NCBI GenBank assembly: GCA_964497515.1
Contig: CAZCCV010000018.1
Span: 1 to 48,141, forward strand
Direction of reading: 5' to 3'
Origin: CAZCCV01 sp964497515
Lineage (GTDB): Bacteria; Armatimonadota; UBA5829; DTLH01
Length of the DNA stretch: 48,141 nt
Within the stretch, counting starts at the first letter, position 1. Every line of letters starts with the position of its first letter. Below, piece by piece: positions 32,700 through 41,808 of this stretch. A model generated the notes under the pieces. It made no database searches, was not told the DNA's origin, and saw nothing but the letters and a program-made list of their open reading frames with translations. The position numbers and the translations under genes were made by a program.

Positions 32700-35600
32700 T
32701 CACCTTATTCTTATCTGCTGGCTACTACCACTGCCATATACATCCGGTTCGTACATAGCTTGGGCTGCAGCCGGCACTGCGTGAAATGCGCCGCGTGTGC
32801 TCACGCGCACGTTGTAGGTCAGTTCGCTTATGCCGCGCTTCAGGGTCTCGACGTAGAACGAGACTCTATCGTCTCTTACATCCTTGTCGACCCACCAATC
32901 GGTCCAGTAGTCAACATCGATCTTACCGCGATCAATAGGCTCGAATCCAGCCGGTAGGTAGTCTTCCACCATAACATATTCGTGAACCTCGTCAGATTTT
33001 ACAACGAGCTTCACTTGAATAATGTCGCCAACTCGGAAAGTGTTTGTCGAACGCTTTTCTGGAACCAACGCTCCACCATAGCTGCCTTTCAGGCGTGGCA
33101 CCAGTTTATGGTACGAGCGGGAGACCGTAATACCCGTAGTAGTTGGTTCCGGATTCTCCACATACTGCACAGTCTCCACTGTATAGTAGAGTCTTCCTTC
33201 GCCACTTACCTCTATCTCGAGAGAGTTTGACCCCTGGGCAATATCGCGACCAGAAATCACAACCTCCTTTTCGGGCTGGAATACAGAGGATCTGTCGAAT
33301 TCAACTGAATGATGTTCCCTGCCATTCAAGCTGATCCTGCAGGTGAAGTCGGGCTGCAGCTCACCAGTTCGGCTCAGATGCTCTGAAAGGGCATAGAGAA
33401 TCGCTGCGGTGTCTCTGGTAGATGCCCAGTGGTTGAACGTTCGCTTCATAAGAAGCCAGTTGATCACTTGTGATATCCGGGAATCATCCGGTGTGAGACG
33501 CACCAGTGCTGTCAGAGCCGTTGCTGTATTGTCGGTGTCGTTCCATCCCTGCTTCTTGTCGACCCAGTGGATACCCAATGAATCGACCTTTGCCCTGTCC
33601 CAAAGATGAGAAAGGTACCAATGTGCATCTGCGGAGTATCCGACATTTGCAAGAGTCATAGCCAGATACGCCAAATCGCTTGAGTCAGCAGTTTCAGGAT
33701 CTATCGCAACAAGTTTCTGTCTGACGAGTTCGTTCTCACCAGCAATCGAGAGCACATATAGCGCGTACAACTGCGTATGCGATTGATTCTTCTGAGCCTG
33801 AACCAGATCCTTCAGGTATCCGATTCCGCTGTTTACTACATCCTGATTTACCTGGAATCCAGCAGAACGCGCCTGTAACAATCCATAGACGACGTAGGCG
33901 GTCATCCAGGTGTTGTTCTCGCTGTAGTAACCCCAGCCCCAGCCGCCGCTCCAGTTCTGCATATCGTACAGCCTGCTGAGTCCGGTTCCTACCATGTCCG
34001 GCAGCCTTTGCTCCAAACCCGGATTTGAGATTCCGAGGTCTTTCATTGTTTTGACGATCATTACGTCTGGCAGAAGACAACTCATCGTCTGTTCTGCGCA
34101 GCCATAAGGGTACGCCGCCAGATAATCGAGACTCCCGAGCATTGCCGATGCAATTGACGGCGCAAGTCTGATTCTTATTTCGCTCGCGCCCGCTACCGAT
34201 TTCGGGTCTATTGCTATCGTCTGTGTATCGACATCATCTGAAACAGATCCTGAGACCGTTCTTGTCTGTTTCTGGCCGTTAGGCAGAATCGGTATCTCGA
34301 GCTGCATTGCATCCTGCGCCGAGTTGCACGTAGCGTATGCAGTCAGTCTTGCCGTACCGTGTTTTGGAGCCTTGACGTGCCATTGGACGCGTTTCATCCC
34401 CTGACTCGGAACGTCCACTGTGACGGACTGAGTGTCTTTTGTCTCCAAACCACTTATATCGAGTCTAACGGCAATCTGCTGAGCTTTAGGCAGATAATTG
34501 TGAACCGTAGCAGAGATAATCGATGAGTCTTTTTGCCTCAGGAACCTGGGGGTATCCAGACGAACAATCAGATCCTTCGAAGAGACAACAGTTGATGTAG
34601 TCTGCCCAACCAGTGTATTAGCAGTGCAAGCACGGGCTGTCGCACGCCAGGTAGTAAGGTTATCCGGCATAGTGAAACTGACTCTCGCTTCACCAGCTGC
34701 ATTTGTAGTTATATCTGGCTGCCAGAACGCGGTGTCGACAAACTCCTTTCGCACCCTTCCGGCATAACTGGCTTTATCTCCGCTCAAATACACGTCTGCG
34801 AACGAGTACTGTGTAGAGACCGTATTCCACTGACGTTCGTAGAAATAGTCGAGGATCGGGGTAGTCGAATCCTCAGCAATTGCATATATTGCTTCATCCA
34901 CGACGCCGAGTGAGACTTCTGCCGATACCGGTTTCCCCTTTGGGTCCTCTGTCTTTATCAAGTATGTGGCCTTGTCACCCGGTTTGTATTTCTTTTTGTC
35001 CGGTGTAACGGTCACTTTTAGAGTCTGATTACCAAGTGACACACGGACTCTTGCTTCCTGTTTTGCAAACTTTTTGTCTTTGACGTAGCAGACCCCAATG
35101 AAAAAGTTCGGCTTGTACTCAGATTTGACCGGCACCTCAACTACGGTTGACCGGCTATTCAGTCTTACGAGCTTATGATCAAAAATTCGTCTTCCTTCAA
35201 CCGTAAGGAGAGCAGTGCCTCCCTTCTCTTTCGAGTTGATCAGCACTTTTGCCGTTTCACCGGGTTTGTAGACTTTCTTATCGAGCACAATCTCTAGATC
35301 TGTATAGTTGTAGTTGAAGTCTTCATTTTCTCGCGACGTCACCCAAAGGTAACCTATTTCTCTTATGGGGTTTCCTTTGCGGTCGACGCACGTCACAAAT
35401 ACGTGGTACGAACCGGAGGACTTGGGTCTGAAGCTGAACTGAGCCAGCCCTCTGCTGTCGGTGACTCTCTTAGATGAAAACTCTGTGGTCAGACGTTCCC
35501 GACCCTTGTACCATTCCGCCCGTTTGGCGACTATCTCCAAACTGATTCCGGATTGGGGTCGGTTGTCATAATCGCTTGCTACAATTCGGACACGCGATTC

Positions 35601-37361
35601 TTGCTTAGGGCTGACTACATACTTCTCTGGTTCTACTATGACTCTGAACTCACCCTGAGTTGCAGTAATCCTGCCGTCGCCCTCGGCCGAACGGTCGCTG
35701 GCGTCGGTGACCACTGCGTTTACGGTAAACTGCTGGTCGTTAGATGCGAACTCTGACTTAGGAGTATCCCAGTCGGCGGTAAATTCGATGTCAGCAGTCC
35801 CGTCCTCGTTCGTCCTTATAGTGCCCGTAGTAACAGTCTCTCCGTAGCCCCCATAGTCCTCATAGCTCCAGTCGTAGTAATCTGAGTCTTCGCTGTTTGG
35901 CCAGAACCAGTAGTCGGATTTCGTTACTATGTAGTCCACAGTGGCGCCAGGAACAGGAGAACCGAAGTAGTACTCTGCTTTTACTTTAGCCTTAACTCTG
36001 GTTCCCTTCACACAGCGTTTCGGCATCTTCACTGAAACAGAGAACTCTGGCTTCCGGTATTCAGCGACGTCGAAACTGGTAACGCGGAATTGACCTTTGT
36101 AGGAGCACGATACGTTGTAATAGCCAGTCGCTGCGTACTTCGGAAGAACAAACCCTCCGTGGAATGAACCCATCCTGTTTAAGGGAAGCTCGCCAGAGTA
36201 AACAACCGTATCGCGTTTGTCTTTCACTTCCACGCGAACAGAAGATGGTGCGGGAACGCGGTAGTCATCATTTACGAACTCACGCACAATTCCCTTGAAC
36301 TGCACCTTCTGTCCGGGTCTGTATATCGGTCTGTCGGTATAGGTGTAGATTGTAAGTGAGTTGCTATCGGATTGCCACGTGTACGAACTGAGAAGTGCAA
36401 GAGAATCCCCTTTGCGTGCAACAAGAAGAGTGTCACCTGAGCTGATTCCACTCGTAGTAAGTGGTCTTCTCCAGATACCATCTTGGCCAGTCACACCGTT
36501 ATCTACAGTGCGCTCACGTATCACACTGATTGTTGCACCTGCAACTGGCTCACCCGTATCCGGCCGAACAACATATGCAAGCGTGTCCTGTCCACTCGTT
36601 TTAGCAACCAAGCCGATATCGCCAACGGTTATAAGGTCTCTTTTGACTATGTCATCCGAAACAGAATGGATTATGTACAACCCAGGTTCAAGCGATCCCA
36701 GGCTCATCCTTTCGAAGAAGATGCCCTCGCTGTCTCGCTTGGTGATTTTTACCGTCTTGTTCTCGACAAGCTCCAGCGCGTGATCTATATCTTGCAACCT
36801 GACGTAGGCACTGCTGCTTATTATCGAGCGAATTGTGCCTGGGCTATTGTTCAGGAAGTAATCGACATCAACCCGCAAGAGCTCGATTTCGATCTCGTCG
36901 CTATCAGTAAACCCTTCAAATAACACTCGAGGCTTCTCATCGGTCATCCAGCCGCGTTGATGAACATAGAGATTCAAATACGGTTGGGCCGGAGCCAATT
37001 GAAGGTTGTGACTCGTAGATTTTCCTTCCTCAACCTGAAGTTCCTCATTGCCCTCTAAACTATGAGCTCTCCCACTTGCACTAATTGAATACTGCCCCAA
37101 CGGTATATCTGCGAACTCGTAGTATCCTTTGCTATCGGATCTTGTGGTGTAGTGTTTGCTGTAATCGAGATTACCGTCTTTAATTGCTGTGAGATACACC
37201 CATGCTTCTGCTATAGGCTTATCTGTCTTTCCGCTTGTTACAAAGCCCTTGACTGTTCCGGCAGGGGTCTCTTGAGTCATCGAAAACCCAAGCACAGCCG
37301 CCGTCCAGATTACAGCGACGGCAATTGCAAAGAATGGTTTGGAAATAGTTCTGCGAACCAT
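32700..37361 (-). CDS. Bacterial alpha-2-macroglobulin with thioester motif
   Basis: 1553 aa, ATG 37361 with GGAGG 9 nt upstream. Residues about 1-30 form a signal peptide or anchor without a lipobox. A carboxypeptidase-regulatory-like domain follows (GTVKGFVTSGKTDKPIAEAWVYL), then MG-type beta domains (YTDRPIYRPGQKVQFKG is a family hallmark) and the A2M segment FWQPDITTNAAGEARVSFTMPDNLTTWR. The thioester C1088-A-E-Q1091 is in YPYGCAEQ. An alpha/alpha thioester-domain barrel and a C-terminal receptor-binding-like domain complete it. Such proteins trap or inhibit proteases in the periplasm. They often pair with penicillin-binding protein 1C; here the neighbours are a multispanning membrane protein (3 nt upstream) and VanW instead. 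Confidence 0.93.
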   Translation of the reverse strand: MVRRTISKPFFAIAVAVIWTAAVLGFSMTQETPAGTVKGFVTSGKTDKPIAEAWVYLTAIKDGNLDYSKHYTTRSDSKGYYEFADIPLGQYSISASGRAHSLEGNEELQVEEGKSTSHNLQLAPAQPYLNLYVHQRGWMTDEKPRVLFEGFTDSDEIEIELLRVDVDYFLNNSPGTIRSIISSSAYVRLQDIDHALELVENKTVKITKRDSEGIFFERMSLGSLEPGLYIIHSVSDDIVKRDLITVGDIGLVAKTSGQDTLAYVVRPDTGEPVAGATISVIRERTVDNGVTGQDGIWRRPLTTSGISSGDTLLVARKGDSLALLSSYTWQSDSNSLTIYTYTDRPIYRPGQKVQFKGIVREFVNDDYRVPAPSSVRVEVKDKRDTVVYSGELPLNRMGSFHGGFVLPKYAATGYYNVSCSYKGQFRVTSFDVAEYRKPEFSVSVKMPKRCVKGTRVKAKVKAEYYFGSPVPGATVDYIVTKSDYWFWPNSEDSDYYDWSYEDYGGYGETVTTGTIRTNEDGTADIEFTADWDTPKSEFASNDQQFTVNAVVTDASDRSAEGDGRITATQGEFRVIVEPEKYVVSPKQESRVRIVASDYDNRPQSGISLEIVAKRAEWYKGRERLTTEFSSKRVTDSRGLAQFSFRPKSSGSYHVFVTCVDRKGNPIREIGYLWVTSRENEDFNYNYTDLEIVLDKKVYKPGETAKVLINSKEKGGTALLTVEGRRIFDHKLVRLNSRSTVVEVPVKSEYKPNFFIGVCYVKDKKFAKQEARVRVSLGNQTLKVTVTPDKKKYKPGDKATYLIKTEDPKGKPVSAEVSLGVVDEAIYAIAEDSTTPILDYFYERQWNTVSTQYSFADVYLSGDKASYAGRVRKEFVDTAFWQPDITTNAAGEARVSFTMPDNLTTWRATARACTANTLVGQTTSTVVSSKDLIVRLDTPRFLRQKDSSIISATVHNYLPKAQQIAVRLDISGLETKDTQSVTVDVPSQGMKRVQWHVKAPKHGTARLTAYATCNSAQDAMQLEIPILPNGQKQTRTVSGSVSDDVDTQTIAIDPKSVAGASEIRIRLAPSIASAMLGSLDYLAAYPYGCAEQTMSCLLPDVMIVKTMKDLGISNPGLEQRLPDMVGTGLSRLYDMQNWSGGWGWGYYSENNTWMTAYVVYGLLQARSAGFQVNQDVVNSGIGYLKDLVQAQKNQSHTQLYALYVLSIAGENELVRQKLVAIDPETADSSDLAYLAMTLANVGYSADAHWYLSHLWDRAKVDSLGIHWVDKKQGWNDTDNTATALTALVRLTPDDSRISQVINWLLMKRTFNHWASTRDTAAILYALSEHLSRTGELQPDFTCRISLNGREHHSVEFDRSSVFQPEKEVVISGRDIAQGSNSLEIEVSGEGRLYYTVETVQYVENPEPTTTGITVSRSYHKLVPRLKGSYGGALVPEKRSTNTFRVGDIIQVKLVVKSDEVHEYVMVEDYLPAGFEPIDRGKIDVDYWTDWWVDKDVRDDRVSFYVETLKRGISELTYNVRVSTRGAFHAVPAAAQAMYEPDVYGSGSSQQIRIR

Positions 37362-37364
37362 TGT

Positions 37365-38852
37365 CTAAGCCTCCTTCGGATTGCCGCGCTGCAGTCGCGC
37401 AGCTATCCCTGCCCAAATGAGACCGGCCACTGCAAGACAGGCAAGAACAATTACCTTCGTCACGCGCGTAGTCTCTACAGCATCATTCAGCAGACCCGCA
37501 AACTGCAGAAGAACAATCTGTGCTGCAGTGACAAGCAGCAGCGATTCACCAAATCGTTGTTCTCTTGTGTTTACAGCGCCTGTTTGAATGAACAAAATAA
37601 ACACCTCAGATGCTACCGATCCCACAACAAATCCAAAAGCCGCTTTGTATCCCCAAAGAACAATAATCGCAGCAGCAACTACCACGGCAAATATCCCTGT
37701 CGCTATAGCTGTAACATTCTGCAAAACCTCGCTGCGCTTTTCTGCGACGGGGAACAAAGAGGATATGACCAGTGGAAATACTGCACCTAATGTAAGAGCT
37801 ACAAATGTGTAGTGATCTCTAAGGTCGAGGCCTCTAAGCTGTGTTCCATAGTTCTCCTGGAATAGCCTGTAGCAGAGGACTCCGACGCCAATAAACATTG
37901 CGGTAATCAATGCGCGAGTAAGAACAGAGTCTTCCTTAGAGTTCTGTTCTGATTCTTTGCCAAGAGTGGCAAACAGTGGAAGGGCTACCGCAAATGCGGC
38001 GACAAGCCCCATTCCTATACCAAATCCTGCCATCAGCCTGAACCCAACGGCCGAGAAGGCGACTATCGCAAGAGTAGATACTGCAGGGCCGTAAGAATAT
38101 GTGGATGCTGCAGAAGAAAGCCAAGCTACAATTGCAAATGTCCCAATTCCAAACAGAGAGACAAAAAAAATCGGTCGCTCTGGGAAAACCTTCCACGAGA
38201 AGACCGCTATCGCTGCAAAAACTATGAGTGATGTTAAAAGAGCTGTTGTAGCTGAGTTACGTTCTCCTGTTTTGTTCGATCCTACGATAATTTGAGCGAC
38301 TATAACAGTGGCGAATACCATAAGCGGTGCTCTCCACCAGAACCTGTCTGCAGTGATCCCAAATCGGAATATCGCGAGCATTACCGTTGTGCTGAGTACC
38401 GTAGCACAGAGAGCAAAAACCTCCATCGAACGCACACCGAGAGCCAGTCGGAAAACAATAGCTGACGCGAGCACGCCGATCATGAACCCTCCGATTGCAG
38501 GTTGAGGATAGCTTGGATAAATGAGCAGGGTGAGACCAACGCCTAGAAGCGCAGCTGACAGTATTGCGGCAGCAGCCAGAGAGTCCGTCCACGAACGCGT
38601 TCCGTGCAATCCTGCAACTGCGCCTAAAAACCCTCCAATAAGTATGCCGTAACCCAGCCGTTCTCCATATGCAAAGGGTTCCTGCCGAAGAAAGGTTACA
38701 GCAAAAAGAGCAATAGTGGCTATTAGTGAGATCAGCGTTGTCGTCCAACCACGCCTACCCTGGCAAAAGCCTTTGCCATCACCGAAGAGAATTCCGAGCA
38801 GCATTCCGGCTGCACCGATTGCAACTGCGATCCAGCTAAGTACGCTTTCCAC
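37365..38852 (-). CDS. Polytopic membrane protein of unknown function
   Basis: 495 aa, GTG start at 38852 with AGGAGG 7 nt upstream. Nearly all hydrophobic, about 13-14 predicted membrane helices, with short charged loops (for example KESEQNSKEDS and SNKTGERNS) and a basic C-terminal end. I recognise no transporter signature. It is the first gene of an operon with the alpha-2-macroglobulin and VanW genes, with 3-nt spacing that implies coupled expression. It may be a membrane partner or substrate exporter for that pair; this is only inference. Confidence 0.7.
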   Translation of the reverse strand: MESVLSWIAVAIGAAGMLLGILFGDGKGFCQGRRGWTTTLISLIATIALFAVTFLRQEPFAYGERLGYGILIGGFLGAVAGLHGTRSWTDSLAAAAILSAALLGVGLTLLIYPSYPQPAIGGFMIGVLASAIVFRLALGVRSMEVFALCATVLSTTVMLAIFRFGITADRFWWRAPLMVFATVIVAQIIVGSNKTGERNSATTALLTSLIVFAAIAVFSWKVFPERPIFFVSLFGIGTFAIVAWLSSAASTYSYGPAVSTLAIVAFSAVGFRLMAGFGIGMGLVAAFAVALPLFATLGKESEQNSKEDSVLTRALITAMFIGVGVLCYRLFQENYGTQLRGLDLRDHYTFVALTLGAVFPLVISSLFPVAEKRSEVLQNVTAIATGIFAVVVAAAIIVLWGYKAAFGFVVGSVASEVFILFIQTGAVNTREQRFGESLLLVTAAQIVLLQFAGLLNDAVETTRVTKVIVLACLAVAGLIWAGIAARLQRGNPKEA

Positions 38853-39027
38853 TTTCGCCTCCTGAGGAATCGTGAATAAATTGTACGTTCAATAGTCTGT
38901 AACGTATGGGGGCTTGTTGTGGTTCACATTTGCCTTTTTCGACGCAACTAGCTGAGCCCTTACGTCACGCCAGACATTAGAGACAGTGTACATTATATAG
39001 CCTTGCTGAAAGATTGGAAGTATGAGG
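38853..39027. other. Intergenic region upstream of the macroglobulin operon
   Basis: 175 bp. A TACAAT on the minus strand just upstream of the membrane-protein start may be a -10 box, but no good -35 accompanies it. No RNA or repeat feature seen. Confidence 0.35.
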
Positions 39028-40050
39028 TTATACAATCAGCACTATTTTGCCGAATTGAGTGCGTTCGGTGAGCATCTGGTGAGCTTTTGCTGCGTCCTCT
39101 AACGGTAGCGTTCGATCGATAACAGGCCGCAGCTTGCCATCTCCTACGAGACTCAACACCTGAATGAGCTCAGAGCGTGTTCCGAGCATAGAGCCTATTA
39201 CAGTGAGCTGCCTGCTGTAGAGATGCCGTATATCAAGACTCGCTTCGGCGCCAGTAGTCGCACCTGCTATTACGAGTCTGCCACCCTTAGTCAGGCTTTC
39301 GAGACTGCTGCGAAAAGTCTTCTGTCCGACGTGCTCGAAGACAACATCGACACCGCGGCCTTCGGTGATAGACATAACCCAATCTTTGAAGCTCGTTTCG
39401 CTGTAGTTGATGAGGTGGTCTGCTCCAAGTTCGGAAGCTTTGGCCAGTTTCTGGTTGGAGCCCGCTGTAGCCACGACTTCTGCACCTGCCAGCTTGGCAA
39501 TCTGCACCGCTGCGCTGCCAATTCCACTTCCGGCAGCCTGAACGAGCACTTTCTCGCCTACTTTCAGATTTGCTCTGGTAATGAGCATATGCCACGCGGT
39601 GACGAAGACAAGCGGAACGGCAGCGGCATCCTTGTAGTCGATCTTATCCGGAATGCGAAAGACGTTTTTTGCGGGGACTTTGGCATACTCTGCATACCCA
39701 CCATCTGTGGCTATGCCAATAATACGAAAGTTGTCGCAGAGGCTTTCATCGCCCTTCAGGCAGTACGGGCAAGTGCCATCGGAAATCGCTGGAAAGATAG
39801 TCACACGGTCACCGACTGAGATACCGCTAACCTCCGAGCCAACACTAGCAACATCGCCCGCAAACTCACTGCCCAAGGTGTGAGGCAAATCTACCTTGTA
39901 CAATCCGGAACGTGCCCATATATCGATTCGGTTGAGCGAACAGGCGCGAACCCGAATCAACACCTCGTCGCTGCTGACCTCGGGGGTTGGGATCTCCTCG
40001 TACACTAGGACATCAGGGCCACCTGGCTGATGGAATCTTACGGCTTTCAT
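39028..40050 (-). CDS. MDR-superfamily NAD(P)H:quinone/zinc-type alcohol dehydrogenase-like oxidoreductase
   Basis: 340 aa, ATG 40050 behind GGAG. GroES-like domain then Rossmann domain with VQAAGSGIGSAAVQIAKLAGAEVVATAG. It ends with the quinone-reductase style AHQMLTERTQFGKIVL. Three structural-zinc cysteines are visible (C-P-Y-C and LCDNF). However, the catalytic zinc positions appear changed: N in SLNRIDIWARSG instead of Cys, and GSEFAG instead of GHE. A zinc-independent quinone or enone reductase is therefore more likely than an alcohol dehydrogenase. Substrate unknown. Confidence 0.88.
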   Translation of the reverse strand: MKAVRFHQPGGPDVLVYEEIPTPEVSSDEVLIRVRACSLNRIDIWARSGLYKVDLPHTLGSEFAGDVASVGSEVSGISVGDRVTIFPAISDGTCPYCLKGDESLCDNFRIIGIATDGGYAEYAKVPAKNVFRIPDKIDYKDAAAVPLVFVTAWHMLITRANLKVGEKVLVQAAGSGIGSAAVQIAKLAGAEVVATAGSNQKLAKASELGADHLINYSETSFKDWVMSITEGRGVDVVFEHVGQKTFRSSLESLTKGGRLVIAGATTGAEASLDIRHLYSRQLTVIGSMLGTRSELIQVLSLVGDGKLRPVIDRTLPLEDAAKAHQMLTERTQFGKIVLIV

Positions 40051-40134
40051 CGCATTCTCCTTTCACTACGGGCTTGCGAGTCCACATCCGCAGAAACTGG
40101 CCGCTGGACTGGCCCTGATTCTTCCCTTTGTTTG

Positions 40135-40359
40135 CTAAGCACCGGACGTAATACTCATATCATCTTCTACGGACTTCACACCGCCCAATCTTTTTACTGT
40201 GTTGAGCGCTTTATCGTGTTCCTCCTGGCTGACGTTGCCCTTTAGGCAGACGATACCATTTGCGACGTCGACATTGATGTCCATTGCCTTCAGACCTTCC
40301 GTCCGTGCCAGCATTGCTTTGATTTTGGCAGTAAGCGACAAGTCGTGGAAATCCACCAT
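40135..40359 (-). CDS. Small BON-domain protein
   Basis: 74 aa, ATG 40359 with GGGGGG-type ribosome site. One BON domain: LTAKIKAMLARTEGLKAMDINVDVANGIVCLKGNVSQEEHDKAL followed by VKRLGGVKSVEDDM. BON domains bind lipid membranes or other hydrophobic ligands and are usually exported (OsmY, secretin-associated), but no signal peptide is present here. It is separated from the oxidoreductase by 84 nt on the same strand; a shared transcript is possible. Confidence 0.88.
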   Translation of the reverse strand: MVDFHDLSLTAKIKAMLARTEGLKAMDINVDVANGIVCLKGNVSQEEHDKALNTVKRLGGVKSVEDDMSITSGA

Positions 40360-40438
40360 TTATCCCCCCTCGTCACAGCCGTGTGATGGGCAATCCGCAC
40401 CAATATGTTGCCCTGCTGGTAGTCAGAATAAAACCAGA

Positions 40439-40447
40439 TGTTATAAT
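40439..40447 (+). promoter_or_regulatory. Extended -10 promoter for the metallophosphoesterase
   Basis: TG at 40439-40440, one base, then TATAAT at 40442-40447. It lacks a good -35, as is common for extended -10 promoters, and lies 52 nt before the start codon. Confidence 0.5.
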
Positions 40448-40499
40448 ATAGTGCAATGAGAAACAATCTACAGATCGTTCATACCCACGGTAACACCGA

Positions 40500-41333
40500 A
40501 TGATACGGTACATCATCGGTGGAGGTGCACTTGCGCTGGCGGGATACTCGTATTTCATTGAGCGCTTTGCACTCTCGCTTACACGCATCGAACTGGCATA
40601 CAGTAATCTGCCAGAAGCCTTCGATGGTTTTTCGATCCTTCAAATATCCGACCTTCACATCAAACGCTGGAGTAAGATTGAACGCCTGATGGAGCAGATA
40701 ATGCAGTCGGTAGACTACGACATTATGGTATTCACCGGCGACATATCGGTGCGAGAAAAAGGAGCACAGCTCCTGAGAGACTTTCTGAAGCGGGTTGGCC
40801 GCCCAGAAGACATCTACGGAATCCATGGCAACACCGAGTATAAGGGCAAATTCGGCAAGGAGCGCCGAGAAGATCTGAAATGGATCGGAATCAAGCTTCT
40901 AAATAACAAGCACACCCTATTAGAGCGCAGAGACGACAAGATCCTGCTCGTCGGTGTGGATGATCCATTCACTTATCACGACGACCTGAGTGAGGCGTTG
41001 TCTAATTCACCCGAAGGTTTGTTCAAAGTGCTCTTAGCACATACCCCGGACGTTGCGGGCGAGGCGAAAGACTCAGGAATTGATCTGGTTTTGTCGGGTC
41101 ATACTCACGGTGGACAGGTGAGACTGCCACTTCTGGGAGTTGTCTATTCACACCTGCATAAATACCACAAACTAGTATCCGGGATGTACGAAGGTGACGT
41201 GCTGAGCAAGGTTCTCAAACGCGATGCTGGCGAGATGCGAGTATACGTCAGCCGGGGCTTGGGGGTCAGCAATCTGCCGTTCAGGTTCCTGGCTCCGCCA
41301 GAAATGGTACTATTTACTCTTCGCAAAACCTAA
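40500..41333 (+). CDS. Membrane-anchored calcineurin-type metallophosphoesterase
   Basis: 277 aa, ATG 40500 with only a weak ribosome site. An N-terminal hydrophobic anchor (about 3-20) precedes a dimetal phosphoesterase domain: D51-x-H53 (ISDLHIKRW), G-D81 (FTGDIS), G-N111 (HGNTEY, in place of the usual GNHE/D), H181 (LLAHTPD) and the H201-T-H203 pair (SGHTHGGQ). This resembles the YkuE/YaeI branch, which acts on lipid or nucleotide phosphates, including lipid A precursors in some members. The exact substrate is not readable. The CheY-like gene follows after 68 nt. Confidence 0.88.
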   Translation: MIRYIIGGGALALAGYSYFIERFALSLTRIELAYSNLPEAFDGFSILQISDLHIKRWSKIERLMEQIMQSVDYDIMVFTGDISVREKGAQLLRDFLKRVGRPEDIYGIHGNTEYKGKFGKERREDLKWIGIKLLNNKHTLLERRDDKILLVGVDDPFTYHDDLSEALSNSPEGLFKVLLAHTPDVAGEAKDSGIDLVLSGHTHGGQVRLPLLGVVYSHLHKYHKLVSGMYEGDVLSKVLKRDAGEMRVYVSRGLGVSNLPFRFLAPPEMVLFTLRKT

Positions 41334-41401
41334 CGGATGGCTCTCTTGTTACCGATAATTCTTGACAGATACCATGATTTCCAACTTCGGAGCAGCACCC
41401 T

Positions 41402-41779
41402 ATGTCCACTAGAGTAATGATTGTCGACGACAGCTTGCGTGCCAGAATGGAACTGTGCAACCTGCTGGCAACCTACGGGTTCACTATCGTAGGAGAGGCT
41501 GCCGACGGCCAGGCAGCAGTCGAGATGTTCGAAAGACTGAAACCCGAAATCACGATTCTCGACGCCCGTATGCCAGATGCTGATGGTGTCTGCACAACGC
41601 GACAAATACTTAGAAAAGACCCTCAAGCAGTAATCGTAATGAGTGCAAGCTCGGGCGAGCGTTCGTTGGTAATGGAGGCGCTTTCCGCGGGTGCCGTGGA
41701 TTTCATCGCCAAACCGTTTGTCGAACGAAAGGTGGTCAGGACGCTTCGTAGAGCTATCGCCGGAGTCTTCCCGCAATAA
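41402..41779 (+). CDS. Single-domain CheY-like response regulator
   Basis: 125 aa, ATG 41402 with GGAG 10 nt upstream. A complete receiver domain: acidic pocket D9-D10, phospho-acceptor D54 in TILDARMPDADG, S81 and K104 in FIAKPF. It has no output domain, as in CheY or stand-alone phosphorelay proteins. No histidine kinase or chemotaxis gene is adjacent. It converges on the DinG-like gene with a 29-nt gap. Confidence 0.92.
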   Translation: MSTRVMIVDDSLRARMELCNLLATYGFTIVGEAADGQAAVEMFERLKPEITILDARMPDADGVCTTRQILRKDPQAVIVMSASSGERSLVMEALSAGAVDFIAKPFVERKVVRTLRRAIAGVFPQ

Positions 41780-41808
41780 TAGTCTCTGTTTAGACTTCTG
41801 ATTCCAAC

